Shown here: piece after piece, positions 38,964 to 49,664 of the stretch
Layout of the letters: the number at the start of each line of letters is the position of its first letter
Numbering within the stretch: position 1 is the stretch's first letter
Origin: Methyloversatilis discipulorum
Lineage (GTDB): Bacteria > Pseudomonadota > Gammaproteobacteria > Burkholderiales > Rhodocyclaceae
Direction of reading: 5' to 3'
Assembly: GCF_000385375.1 (NCBI RefSeq)
Contig: NZ_ARVV01000001.1
Span: 3,720,001 to 3,784,000, forward strand
DNA: 64,000 bases
The notes under the pieces: model-generated
Databases searched by the model: none
The model's input: the letters and a program-made list of their open reading frames with translations, nothing else
What the model was told of the DNA's origin: nothing
Program-made: the position numbers and the translations under genes

Positions 38964-39496
38964 CTGCGCACTTTCGCATGAAGCAGCACGTCGCGCGGCT
39001 CGGGCGACAGATTGGGGTGCAGGATGTAGCGGCCGAGCCGCGCCTCCAGCGGCAGGCCGGCGCGCGCCAGCGTGCGCGACGAACGCTCGTTGTCGGCATC
39101 GCAGACGGCATCCACGCGGCACACCGTCGCATGACTGAAGGCTTCCTCCACCAGCGCCTGCAGCGCCTCGCAAGCCAGCCCCTGCCCCCACAGATGGCGC
39201 GCCAGCGCGAAGCCCAGGCGCAGCGCATGGCCCTGGCCGATCAGCTGGAACAGCCCGCCGGCCTCGCCGTCGTCGGCCAGCAGCACCCAGCTGCGGGCGA
39301 CGTCGCGCTGCCAGCGCGCGAGTTCGTGCGAAATCTGCCGGCGCGTCTGCGTCAGTTCGGTATGCGTGGTCCAGCCAAGATAGCGCGTCACCTCGGCATC
39401 GCCGCTGATGCCGGCGAACAGCGCCGGCGCGTCGCCGGGCTGCGGCTTGCGCAGCCGGCAACGCACGGTGCGCAGTTCTTCCGGCCAGGCACTCAT
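38960..39496 (-). CDS. GNAT-family N-acetyltransferase (RimJ/RimL type)
   Basis: A 178-residue acetyltransferase. RLRKPQPGDAPALFAGISGDAEVTRYLGW opens the fold, and the acetyl-CoA loop lies around LARHLWGQGLACEALQALVEEAF (a Gln/Arg-x-x-Gly-x-Ala variant). NERSSRTLARAGL is the usual C-terminal signature. The acceptor is unknown. Confidence 0.8.
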   Translation of the reverse strand: MSAWPEELRTVRCRLRKPQPGDAPALFAGISGDAEVTRYLGWTTHTELTQTRRQISHELARWQRDVARSWVLLADDGEAGGLFQLIGQGHALRLGFALARHLWGQGLACEALQALVEEAFSHATVCRVDAVCDADNERSSRTLARAGLPLEARLGRYILHPNLSPEPRDVLLHAKVRR

Positions 39497-39514
39497 CGTC
39501 GGCTCATCACCGGC

Positions 39515-40861
39515 TCAAGGCGCGCGCAGCGCGCGCTGCAGCACGCAGGCGATGTGCTCGCCCTCGCGCTGCGCGCCGTCGCGTATCTGGTGGCGGCAGC
39601 TGCTGCCATTGGCGATCAGCAGCGCGTCGGCATCGAGCGCGCGCACCGCCGGCAGCAGCGCCAGCTCGGCCATGCGCATCGACATGTCGTGATGTTCCGC
39701 CTCGAAGCCGAAACTGCCGGCCATGCCGCAACAGCCGGATTCGATGGAATGGCTGTCCAGCCCGCGCACCAGTCCAAGCACCTTGCGCATCGCCTTCATC
39801 GCGCCGAAGGCCTTCTGGTGACAGTGGCCGTGCACTGCGGCGCGCGTACCGGGGGGCAGTTGCAGATCGAGCGCGAGCCGCTTCGCGTCGTGTTCGCGGG
39901 CGATGAATTCCTCGAACAGCAGCGCCGCCTTCGCCACCGGTGCCACGCGCTCGCCCAGGCCCAGCGCGTGATACTCGTCGCGCAGCATCAGCAGACAGGA
40001 CGGCTCCAGCCCGATCACCGGCATGCCGCGTTCGACCAGCGGCGCCAGCGCGTCGAGCAGTCGGCCGGCTTCGCGTCGTGCGTCGGCGACCAGGCCCTGC
40101 GACAGCCAGGTGCGGCCGCAGCACAGCGGCGCTTCGCCGGCGGCAGGACGCACCACATGCACGCGACAGCCGGCGGCCACCAGCACATCGACCGCCGCTT
40201 CGGCGATCGCCGGATCGATGCGATTGGAGAAGGTGTCGACCAGCAGCGCCACCTCGCGCCCGCCCTCCGCACCGTAAGCCGGCAGCGTGTGCGGCGCGAG
40301 AAAGGGCCGCGCCGCGATGCGCGGCAGCGAACGCCGGCGGGCGATGCCGCTCACGCGTTCGATCAGCGCCCCCATCCCGGGCACTGCAGTGGCGAGCTGC
40401 CACGGCCGCTGCAGCCAGCGCATCAGCCCGAGCCAGCGCGGCAGCGTGGCAAACAGGCGCTCGCGCAGCGGCACCCGCCCCTGCGCCCGCCAGCGCTGAG
40501 CGCGCGCTTCGGTGCGCAGCAGCGCCATGTCGGTGCCGTTCGGGCACTCCCGCTTGCAGCCCTTGCAGCCGACGCACAGATCCATCGCCGCCGCCAGTTC
40601 GGCACCGACGAAAGGATGCGTGCCCAGCTCGCCGTTCAGCGCCGCCTTCAGCGTCTGTGCGCGGTGGAAGGTCGAATGCACCGGATCGCCGGTGACGCGG
40701 AAGCTCGGGCACATGACGCCGTTGCCGTCGCGCTGGCACTGGCGGTTGCCGATGCACACCGACGCCGCCTTGCCAAAGCTGCCGCCCTGCGCCGGCAGTT
40801 GCGCATAGGCGTCGCCGGCGCCGTAGCTGTCGTAGGCCGACCAATCGAGTTCTGTCTGCAC
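39515..40861 (-). CDS. Fe-S oxidoreductase with ferredoxin and two CCG domains
   Basis: A 448-residue protein starting at GTG 40861, preceded by GGAG. Two ferredoxin-type centres (CIGNRQCQRDGNGVMCPSF and CVGCKGCKRECPNG) are followed by two CCG domains (PLCCGRTWLSQG; HCHQKAFGAMKA and SGCCGMAGSFG). This equals the C-terminal half of large FAD/Fe-S D-2-hydroxyacid dehydrogenases (YdiJ/Dld-II), but the FAD half is not in the window. It is probably a split subunit or works with a separate FAD protein. Confidence 0.7.
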   Translation of the reverse strand: MQTELDWSAYDSYGAGDAYAQLPAQGGSFGKAASVCIGNRQCQRDGNGVMCPSFRVTGDPVHSTFHRAQTLKAALNGELGTHPFVGAELAAAMDLCVGCKGCKRECPNGTDMALLRTEARAQRWRAQGRVPLRERLFATLPRWLGLMRWLQRPWQLATAVPGMGALIERVSGIARRRSLPRIAARPFLAPHTLPAYGAEGGREVALLVDTFSNRIDPAIAEAAVDVLVAAGCRVHVVRPAAGEAPLCCGRTWLSQGLVADARREAGRLLDALAPLVERGMPVIGLEPSCLLMLRDEYHALGLGERVAPVAKAALLFEEFIAREHDAKRLALDLQLPPGTRAAVHGHCHQKAFGAMKAMRKVLGLVRGLDSHSIESGCCGMAGSFGFEAEHHDMSMRMAELALLPAVRALDADALLIANGSSCRHQIRDGAQREGEHIACVLQRALRAP

Positions 40862-40969
40862 TGTCGCTTCTCCGTCTGACGACGACTCCGTGCAAGACCG
40901 GTGCCAAGCCGCCCGCCCCGGACCTGTTCTTGCTTTTAGCGGATATCGATACCGAAACGGAGTCCCGCC

Positions 40970-41203
40970 ATGCCTCTGCACGACTTTCACTGTCGCAAAT
41001 GCGACAAGACCTTCGAACGCCTGGTGCGAAGCGATACGCAGATCGTCTGCCCGGCCTGCGGCAGCGATCAGGTGGACAAGCTGCTGTCTGCACCCCAACC
41101 GCCGGGCCGCAGCAAAGCCATCATCGCGGCCGGCCGCGCGGCGGCGGCGCGCGAAGGACACTTCAGCAACTACTCGGCGGCGGAGCGGGCGAAGGTGAAG
41201 TAG
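40970..41203 (+). CDS. FmdB-family zinc-ribbon protein
   Basis: A 77-residue protein with FHCRKCDKTFERL and IVCPACGSDQVDKLLS, four Cys of a putative zinc ribbon. The start follows GGAG. FmdB-type proteins were named for regulating formamidase, but most have no known role. A large inverted repeat follows. Confidence 0.85.
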   Translation: MPLHDFHCRKCDKTFERLVRSDTQIVCPACGSDQVDKLLSAPQPPGRSKAIIAAGRAAAAREGHFSNYSAAERAKVK

Positions 41204-41244
41204 AGGCGGTGCCGGCAGTCCTGGGCGGCCTCAGCCGGCCGCTA

Positions 41245-41323
41245 TCGCGAGCACGCTCGCTCCCACAGAACCCTCCCTGGAAGCCGCTCGGGCGCGCTGT
41301 CGTGGGAGCGAGCGTGCTCGCGA
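41245..41323. terminator. Large palindrome between convergent fmdB-like gene and nifQ
   Basis: A perfect 22-base inverted repeat (41245-41266 and 41302-41323, beginning TCGCGAGCACGCTCG) encloses a 35-base loop. Its inner ends read CTCCCAC / GTGGGAG, the core also seen in the 122-base repeats. Position between converging genes suggests a two-way terminator or REP-type element; there is no T-run. Confidence 0.7.
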
Positions 41324-41377
41324 TGCAGCCTGTGCAGCGCGACGACCTCGCTTCCAACAACCACAGTGGTCAGGTAC

Positions 41378-41989
41378 TCAGTCCTCCGGACCGAAGCACA
41401 CCGCGTAGTCGGTGCACACCCCGCAGCTGGGCGCCTTGCAGACGCGGATCTGTTCGCGCTCGCACAGCTGCTTGTAGAGGAACTTCTTCCACTTCATGTC
41501 CTGCGCATTGCGTTCGGCCAGCGAAGTGAAGCGGCCGTGCATCAGTTCGGACAGCATGGCGCGCGAGGTCAGGTCCATGTCCTGCCACAGGTGGTCGGCG
41601 CCAAGGCAGCCGGTGGCCACCGCATGCGCAAGCCACAGGTGATCCTGATCGACGATGGACAGATGCTCGCGCAGCAGCGTCACCACGTCGTCCATCTCGA
41701 TCGCTTCGGCAAACTCGGCGGGCGTCGTCGCGTGCAGCGCCGGCAGCCACTCGGCACCGGGGAAATGGCGCGCCAGCAGGCGGCGCGTTTCCGACACGTC
41801 GATACCGTACAGCGGCAGGCACTGCAGCCCGCGCTGCGTCCAGCTGCGGCCGATCACGCCGGCGAGCACGCGCGGCACCAGATCGTCGGGCCGGCGCGCC
41901 AGCTTCAGCAGCAGGCCGCGGAAGCCGCCGGGCGCGGCCGGCAGTGGCCAGACGGGTCGCAGCGGTGCGGTCGGAAAGAGCGTAGGCAT
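41378..41989 (-). CDS. nifQ: Molybdenum-handling protein NifQ
   Basis: A 203-residue NifQ, which carries a Mo-Fe-S cluster and gives Mo to the NifEN/NifH assembly. The hallmark Cys-x4-Cys-x2-Cys-x5-Cys is seen at the C-terminus (CKAPSCGVCTDYAVC), and the core MSELMHGRFTSLAERNAQDMKWKKFLYKQLC is family-typical. It is the last gene of the nifE unit. Confidence 0.94.
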   Translation of the reverse strand: MPTLFPTAPLRPVWPLPAAPGGFRGLLLKLARRPDDLVPRVLAGVIGRSWTQRGLQCLPLYGIDVSETRRLLARHFPGAEWLPALHATTPAEFAEAIEMDDVVTLLREHLSIVDQDHLWLAHAVATGCLGADHLWQDMDLTSRAMLSELMHGRFTSLAERNAQDMKWKKFLYKQLCEREQIRVCKAPSCGVCTDYAVCFGPED

Positions 41990-42005
41990 CGCCGTCGTCC
42001 CGCGC

Positions 42006-42314
42006 TCACACCTCGACCGGCGCGTGCGTGTAGCACTTCTTCGGGCAGACCTTGGAACAGGCCTGACAGCCCACGCAGTTCACCTGGCGCGAGATGGTCA
42101 TCACCTTGCGCTCGTACTCCTCGTCGTCATCCTCGTTGTCCGGATCGACTACGACGATGTCGCCGTCCTCGGTGACACCGGCGAGCTGCAGCACGTCGTT
42201 GGCACAGACCTTCACGCAGCGCGCGCAGCCGATACAGGTGTCCTGGTTCAGACTGGACACGAACTTCGGCGTCCAGATTTCGCCGCTGGGCAGCGTGACG
42301 GAAAATGCAGCCAT
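42006..42314 (-). CDS. fdxB: Nif-specific 2[4Fe-4S] ferredoxin III
   Basis: A 102-residue ferredoxin with CIGCARCVKVCAND and CVGCQACSKVCPKKC, separated by an acidic insert DPDNEDDDEEYE. The start FSVTLPSGEIWTPKFV is diagnostic of FdxB next to nifX. It likely supplies electrons for FeMo-co assembly on NifEN. Confidence 0.93.
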   Translation of the reverse strand: MAAFSVTLPSGEIWTPKFVSSLNQDTCIGCARCVKVCANDVLQLAGVTEDGDIVVVDPDNEDDDEEYERKVMTISRQVNCVGCQACSKVCPKKCYTHAPVEV

Positions 42315-42327
42315 GATGCGTCCTTCC

Positions 42328-42525
42328 TCAGGCGGTCGCGGCCGCCAGTTCCTTGCGCGCAGCCATCAGCGACTGGTGCGCGTCGTAGGCGACCTGCGCG
42401 ACTTCGAGGATCTTCTCCCAGTTGGTCGGCAGTTCTTCCGACAGATCGTGCAGGTCCATCTTGGCCTGCGTTGCCTGCGCGTTGAGCTTCTTCACCCGTG
42501 TCTTCAGTGCGTCGACGTCTTCCAT
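42328..42525 (-). CDS. Small CCE_0567/DUF683-family protein
   Basis: A 65-residue helical protein (LKTRVKKLNAQATQAKMDLHDLSEELPTNWEKI), usually found between the DUF269 gene and fdxB in nif clusters. Probably a helical hairpin dimer; function unknown. Confidence 0.85.
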   Translation of the reverse strand: MEDVDALKTRVKKLNAQATQAKMDLHDLSEELPTNWEKILEVAQVAYDAHQSLMAARKELAAATA

Positions 42526-42535
42526 CGCTTCGTCC

Positions 42536-43012
42536 TCAGCCCCAGTTGGCGACTTCGTTGTACTTGTTCACCATGCCGACGCCCTCGTCGACGAACTTCT
42601 GCCCCGCCTCGGCCAGCTTCGCGTAGGTCGGGAAACCGAAGCGGTGGGCGTCGCGCAGCTGCTTGTTCACCGCGATCAGGCGACCGGCGATCAGCACCAT
42701 GCGGCCGAAGCCCTCGTGCGACATCTTCATCATCGGCGTCACCATCACCTTGGTGGCACGCTCGATCGACAACCCGACCGCGTTGTAGAACAGCTCGATG
42801 CGCCACAGCGTTTCCGGGTCCGGGTCGCCCATGATGGGCAGCGCGCGGCGCGCCTCGGCGCTCAGGATGTAGGGTTCGAGCAGCTGCGCGTCGCTCTTGC
42901 CTTCCCAGGCGCCGTGCATGTCCTGCGCGCGGTACTGCTTGATCAGTTCGCTCAGGAAGGGTGATGCCAGCGCTGCGCTGTCCTCGGCGCTCAGTTCCAG
43001 TGTTTCAGCCAT
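42536..43012 (-). CDS. NifX-associated protein (DUF269)
   Basis: A 158-residue protein of the DUF269 family. Core segments are [29 protein letters not shown] and [29 protein letters not shown]. It begins inside the nifX end (8-base overlap). It probably works with NifX in FeMo-co precursor handling, but direct function is unproven. Confidence 0.88.
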   Translation of the reverse strand: MAETLELSAEDSAALASPFLSELIKQYRAQDMHGAWEGKSDAQLLEPYILSAEARRALPIMGDPDPETLWRIELFYNAVGLSIERATKVMVTPMMKMSHEGFGRMVLIAGRLIAVNKQLRDAHRFGFPTYAKLAEAGQKFVDEGVGMVNKYNEVANWG

Positions 43013-43418
43013 GTTCTTCCACCTCGTCTTCAAAATCGAAACTGCGTGCTTCGTCCTTCTGCAGCGCCTTGCGCAGCCACGGCGGCGGCGTGCCGCGCAG
43101 CACTTCCTGCAGCTTGTCCAGGATGTCCATGATGGGCTCCGGCTGATTCACCTTGATCGGGTGGATCTTGCTGGCGACCACGCGCGCGGCGGCCGAGCCG
43201 CCGATGGCGGCGACATAGACGATGGCGACGTCCTTGATCGCCTCCAGCTTGGGCGCGAGCTTGTCCTCGTCGCCGTCCTCGTCCAGCTTGCCGCCGAAGT
43301 CGAAGTCCTCGACGTGGTGGTAGCCGGCCTTGTCGATCTCGTACACGGCGAGGTGTTTGGCCCAGCCGAAGTGCGCGTCGACGCGCTGCTTGTCCTGGGT
43401 GGCGAAGGCGATCTTCAT
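43005..43418 (-). CDS. nifX: FeMo-cofactor carrier NifX
   Basis: A 137-residue NifX, which binds NifB-co and the VK-cluster during cofactor synthesis. It starts [21 protein letters not shown] and contains the core [25 protein letters not shown]. It lies 30 bases after nifN. Confidence 0.93.
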   Translation of the reverse strand: MKIAFATQDKQRVDAHFGWAKHLAVYEIDKAGYHHVEDFDFGGKLDEDGDEDKLAPKLEAIKDVAIVYVAAIGGSAAARVVASKIHPIKVNQPEPIMDILDKLQEVLRGTPPPWLRKALQKDEARSFDFEDEVEEHG

Positions 43419-43448
43419 GCGCTGCTCCTCGGTGGATGGGCGACCGGC

Positions 43449-44888
43449 TCAGGTGCCGGACGCAACGGTTTCAGGAATTTCGGCGGACGATGCGCAGCCG
43501 CAGCCGCCGCTGCTGCAGGCGGAGGCCTGGCTGACCTCGCTCGCCGCGACGATGCTCTCCTGCGGCAGCGGCCAGTCCTCAGGCGTGTTCACGTGCTCGT
43601 CGGCGAGGAAGGTGTTGGCCCAGCCGAGTATCAGTTCGCGCGTGCCGCGGTAGCCGACACGCAGTACGTGCGCCGCGCCCAGCCGGTCGAACATCGGCAG
43701 GCCCTCGCGCAGCAGCGGAATGCCCAGTCGCGCCGCCGGCTGCCGGCCATGCGCATGCGTGATCAGCAGTTCGGCGCCGGCCGCCTTGGCGCGCATTTCC
43801 AGATCCTCGAGATCGCCGAGCAGCACTTCGGCACAGGGCACGGCTTCGAGCACGCGCGACGGCGTGGTGCTGACGGCCGCCACCACTTCGGCGCCCATTT
43901 CGGCGGCGGTGGTCGCCAGTGCGTAGAGCAGGTCCGGTTCGGCGCCGATGGCCATCTTCCTGCCGCCGACCCAGAAGTGGGCGTCCAGCATCACGTCCAG
44001 CAGCTGGGTACGCGCACGGCGGTATTTCGGCGGCACCGGACGGCCGGACAGTTCCGACAGGTACTGCAGGAAGTCGTCTACCGCGGCCAGTCCGGTCAGC
44101 CGGTCGAATACGCGGAAGGGCACGCCGCAGCGTTCCTCGATCGCCGCCGCGGCGGCGTCCATGCGCGCGCCGACGGCGAGGGTGGCGGCCGCTGCGCCGA
44201 CCCGGCGCAGCGTGTCGACGCGGGTGCCGCCCAGCGTGGTCGGCGTGAAGTTGTCCGGAATGTGACCGTCGAGCGAACCGGAAATATCGGGCAGCACCTG
44301 CACGCGCAAGTCGAAGGCTTCGATGGTTTCGCGCAGTTCCTCGATGTCGGCCGGCGTCAGGTGTGCGCCCGGCAGCAGGTTCACCAGGCCGGCGTCGCGA
44401 TCGCAGGGCTGCGCGAAGGCGTCGATCACGGCCAGCACCGCCTTGCCCCAGCCGTCCTCGAAGGCGCCGACGTAGTCCGGCGTCGATACGTAGACGATCT
44501 CGGTACCGGTCAGCGCCTCGCCGTGCTTGCGGCGGATCAGGTTCAGGTAGCCATCGACGTCGTCGCCCTTGGTTTCGGTCAGACCGGTCGAGGCGATGGC
44601 GATCAGTGCCGGATTGGCGCGCTTCTTGATGTTCAGCACCGCCTGTTCGATGTTCTCCAGCCCGCCGAGGATGGTGCTCACCTCGTTCATCGCCGTGGTC
44701 TGCATCGGGATCGCCTCCTTGAAGTGGCGAACCAGCAGTACCAGGCCGAACGAGGTGCAGCCCTGCGAGCCATGCATCATGGGCATGCAGTTGTCCAGGC
44801 CCATGAAGGCGTAGCACGCGCCCAGAGGCTGGCTCATCTTGAGCGGATTGACCGTGCAGGCCTTCTTCGATTCGATGACGGTGGCCAT
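43449..44888 (-). CDS. nifN: FeMo-co assembly scaffold subunit NifN
   Basis: Beta subunit of the NifEN scaffold, homologous to NifK. The 479-residue protein opens KKACTVNPLKMSQPLGACYAFMGL, with Cys ligands for the [4Fe-4S] clusters in ACTVNPL, LDNCMPMMHGSQGCTSF and further on. The C-terminus is Cys-rich (ACSSGGCGCASS), reminiscent of a cluster-binding tail and unusual. It begins 10 bases after nifE. Confidence 0.94.
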   Translation of the reverse strand: MATVIESKKACTVNPLKMSQPLGACYAFMGLDNCMPMMHGSQGCTSFGLVLLVRHFKEAIPMQTTAMNEVSTILGGLENIEQAVLNIKKRANPALIAIASTGLTETKGDDVDGYLNLIRRKHGEALTGTEIVYVSTPDYVGAFEDGWGKAVLAVIDAFAQPCDRDAGLVNLLPGAHLTPADIEELRETIEAFDLRVQVLPDISGSLDGHIPDNFTPTTLGGTRVDTLRRVGAAAATLAVGARMDAAAAAIEERCGVPFRVFDRLTGLAAVDDFLQYLSELSGRPVPPKYRRARTQLLDVMLDAHFWVGGRKMAIGAEPDLLYALATTAAEMGAEVVAAVSTTPSRVLEAVPCAEVLLGDLEDLEMRAKAAGAELLITHAHGRQPAARLGIPLLREGLPMFDRLGAAHVLRVGYRGTRELILGWANTFLADEHVNTPEDWPLPQESIVAASEVSQASACSSGGCGCASSAEIPETVASGT

Positions 44889-44898
44889 GGCGTGATCC

Positions 44899-46293
44899 TC
44901 AGGCGACCGCCACGTCCCAGGGCGCCGGCCGGCGCACCTGTTCCCAGATCGGGTTGTACAGCGCCTTGTCGATTTCGCGCACCAGATCGACCATGCCTTC
45001 GTAGCCCGCGTAGGCGTGGTGGCGTTCCTGGTTGATGTCCAGCCAGGGCATCTTGGCCTTCAGCGCGATGAACTGGCTGCGCCCGCCGGACAGCATGATG
45101 TCGGCCTTGGCGTCCTTCAGCATCGCGTACATTTCACGCGGCGTCATGTCATCGATCATGTGCGCGTCCTGGCCCATCAGCTCCTTGATCTTTTCCTTGT
45201 CTTCCTTGGTCGATTTCTTGACGCTGGTGCCGACGATTTCCAGACCGGCTTCCTGCAGCGCGGCCACCACCGACCAGCTTTTCACGCCGCCGGTGATCAG
45301 CAGCACCTTCTTGCCTTCGAGCCGCGGGCGATAGGCAGCGATACGCTCGAAGGCACGCTTCTCCTCGACCGCGATCAGCGCTTCGGTGCGTGCCTTCAGC
45401 TCTTCCGGCGCGCCCTTCTCGACCAGCAGGCGGGCGATTTCGCGCAGCGTTTCCGACATGTCGCCGATGCCGTAGAACGAGCCTTCGAAGAAGGGGATGT
45501 CGTAGCGCTCGTCCATCTTGCGCGCGATGTTGATCATCGACTTCGAGCACACCATCATCGCCGCCTTGGCGCGGTGGCTGTAGGCGACTTCCTTGTAGCG
45601 GCCGTCGCCGGAGATACAGGACAGGATGCGCACGCCGAGCGCATCGAGCAGCGGCTTCACCTGCCACAGTTCGCCGGCCAGGTTGTACTCGCCGATAATG
45701 TTGATGTCGTAGGGCGTGACGAAGTCCGGCTCTTCGGTACCGATCACGTAGTCGAGCAGCGCTTCGGCGCCCAGCTTGTTTCCGAGGTTCTTCGGCCCGA
45801 CGAAGCCCGGCGAATTGACCGGGATGACCGGCTTGCCGAACTTCTCCGACGCCTTCTTGCACACCGCTTCGATGTCGTCGCCGATCAGCGCGGTGACACA
45901 GGTCTGGTAGACGAACACCGCCGGCGGGTCGTACTTCTCGATGATTTCCTTGACCGACTTGAACAGCCGCTTCTCGCCGCCGTAGATGACATCCAGTTCG
46001 TTGATGTCGGTGGTGAAGCCGGTGCGGTAGAGCTGCGAGGTGCTGGACGAGGAATTGCGGTTGTCCCAGGAATTGCCCTCGCAGGCGATCGGCCCGTGCA
46101 CCAGGTGGGCCACATCGACGATGGGCTGCAGCGCGACCTTGGCGCCGTCGAAGGCACAGCCGCCGGCGGCCGCACCGGGCGACAGCTGCTTGGTACAGCC
46201 CTTCTTCTTTTCCTTGGCCGACTTGTTCTGGTTGTGCTCGCAGGCAGGTTCTTCGAACACGTCCTGGATCTTTGCCGATACGCGTGCATCCAT
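44899..46293 (-). CDS. nifE: FeMo-co assembly scaffold subunit NifE
   Basis: Alpha subunit of NifEN, homologous to NifD, where the FeMo-co precursor matures. The 464-residue protein has AAGGCAFDGAKVALQPI, GPIACEGNSWDNRNS and [16 protein letters not shown]. The precursor site Cys is in LSCISGDGRYKEVAYSHRAKAAM. A lysine-rich stretch precedes the first Cys. It is first of the operon under the promoter at 46349-46364. Confidence 0.95.
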   Translation of the reverse strand: MDARVSAKIQDVFEEPACEHNQNKSAKEKKKGCTKQLSPGAAAGGCAFDGAKVALQPIVDVAHLVHGPIACEGNSWDNRNSSSSTSQLYRTGFTTDINELDVIYGGEKRLFKSVKEIIEKYDPPAVFVYQTCVTALIGDDIEAVCKKASEKFGKPVIPVNSPGFVGPKNLGNKLGAEALLDYVIGTEEPDFVTPYDINIIGEYNLAGELWQVKPLLDALGVRILSCISGDGRYKEVAYSHRAKAAMMVCSKSMINIARKMDERYDIPFFEGSFYGIGDMSETLREIARLLVEKGAPEELKARTEALIAVEEKRAFERIAAYRPRLEGKKVLLITGGVKSWSVVAALQEAGLEIVGTSVKKSTKEDKEKIKELMGQDAHMIDDMTPREMYAMLKDAKADIMLSGGRSQFIALKAKMPWLDINQERHHAYAGYEGMVDLVREIDKALYNPIWEQVRRPAPWDVAVA

Positions 46294-46348
46294 GGCCCAC
46301 CTTCCTTCCTGTCAGGGTCGGCGCGCAAGGCGCTGTCGGAGCTCACTC

Positions 46349-46364
46349 AGCAGGATTGATGCCA
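46349..46364 (-). promoter_or_regulatory. Sigma-54 promoter of the nifENX unit
   Basis: The minus strand reads TGGCATCAATCCTGCT, with GG-N10-GC and near-consensus hexamers. TGG-N10-ACA at 46451-46466, about 105 bases upstream, is a one-mismatch NifA-type site. Confidence 0.7.
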
Positions 46365-46504
46365 GAGCAGGCGCACGGCGCAGAGGTCCCCGGAAATCAG
46401 TCATCTGCGGTCCGCCGGGTCGCCGGAGGGCAACCCGGCCCGACAAAGGCTGGTCGTTTTGCGACATGCAATGTCGGGTTTGGCGGACCGCCACGACGCC
46501 AGCA

Positions 46505-46819
46505 CTACTCGATGCCCTCCATGCGCGCCTTGTTGTGGATGGCCGACTGCAACCGCTTGGCGATGCCCATCGGGCTGGCGTCGAAACTGCGATGCGCCTC
46601 GGTCAGCGCGTCCTGCGCGACCTGTGCTTCCTCCAGCGTCAGCGGAATGCGCCCGGCCACATGGGTGGCGCCCGGCACCGCTTTCGCGATGGCCTGGCGG
46701 TTCGGATGTTCGGACAGCGGAACCAGCCCGCCCGCCTCCGGCTTGCCCTCCAGACAGACCACGCCCTCGATCACCTCGACCCGCCGTCCGTCCATCGTCG
46801 TCTTGATCAGTACGCCCAT
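46505..46819 (-). CDS. Uncharacterised nif-island protein
   Basis: A 104-residue soluble protein with no family I recognise. It starts at 46819 after AGGAGG. The first part looks beta-rich (MGVLIKTTMDGRRVEVIEGVVCLEGKPEAGG) and the second is helical (LTLEEAQVAQDALTEAHRSFDASPMGIAKRLQ). It diverges from the receiver/AAA+/flavodoxin operon and lies upstream of the nifE promoter, so it is likely co-regulated with nif. Confidence 0.6.
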   Translation of the reverse strand: MGVLIKTTMDGRRVEVIEGVVCLEGKPEAGGLVPLSEHPNRQAIAKAVPGATHVAGRIPLTLEEAQVAQDALTEAHRSFDASPMGIAKRLQSAIHNKARMEGIE

Positions 46820-46874
46820 TGCGACCTCCTTCGAATGAATGACAAAGGCAGAGAAGCGAAAGCCATGCCGCGTT

Positions 46875-46890
46875 TGGAACGAAGCTTGCT
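46875..46890 (+). promoter_or_regulatory. Sigma-54 promoter of the receiver/AAA+/nifF operon
   Basis: TGGAACGAAGCTTGCT keeps GG-N10-GC with a consensus -12 (TTGCT). It lies about 35 bases upstream of the first gene. No exact TGT-N10-ACA was found upstream. Confidence 0.7.
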
Positions 46891-46924
46891 CGGACCGGGA
46901 AGACGACAGACAGGGAGAGTCCTC

Positions 46925-47341
46925 ATGCAGATCGGCGTAGACAGTCAGCGCGCAGTCGAGAACAAGCGCGTGTTCGTGGTCGATGACGACGACGTGGTCG
47001 GCACCGCCTTGCAGTTCATGCTGGCCGACGAGATGGAAACCCATGTGTTCGCCGACCTCGCGTCGGCACTCACGGTGGCCGCGGCGACACCGCCCGATCT
47101 GGTGCTGCTCGGCGCCGGACTGCTGGCCGGCGACGCGGTGACGCGCCTGCGCGCGGTGCTGCCGCAGGTGCGCATCCTGATCGTCTGCAGCGATGCCGAC
47201 GACGACGCTGTCCGTCAGGCGCTGGCGGCCGGCGCACAGAGCACGCTGCTGCGTCCGCTCAAGGTCGAGAACGTGCGGCGCAAGGTAGACGCCCAGCTCG
47301 GCCGGCGCGCGGCGCTGGAAATCCCGGTCGTCACCCGCTGA
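46925..47341 (+). CDS. Degenerate response-regulator receiver protein
   Basis: A 138-residue single-domain CheY-like protein. The acidic pocket is present (VFVVDDDDVVG), but the phospho-acceptor Asp is replaced: PDLVLLGAGLL has Gly at the usual Asp place near residue 62. The conserved Lys of the KP motif is also changed (LLRPLK). It therefore probably does not take phosphate in the standard way and may act as a docking or switch module. The start follows GGGAGAG. It is first in an operon with an AAA+ ATPase and nifF. Confidence 0.7.
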   Translation: MQIGVDSQRAVENKRVFVVDDDDVVGTALQFMLADEMETHVFADLASALTVAAATPPDLVLLGAGLLAGDAVTRLRAVLPQVRILIVCSDADDDAVRQALAAGAQSTLLRPLKVENVRRKVDAQLGRRAALEIPVVTR

Positions 47342-47351
47342 GGACGCGGCG

Positions 47352-49618
<2,267 letters not shown>

Positions 49619-49664
49619 GCGCAACACGGCGTCGGTCGGCGACTGCGCCGACCGGCGCCCCCAG

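Noticed and set aside
42897..45035. 712-codon plus-strand open frame opposite nifX/nifN
   Set aside because: Long only because of high GC and codon bias of the nif genes on the other strand; composition is that of a shadow frame.
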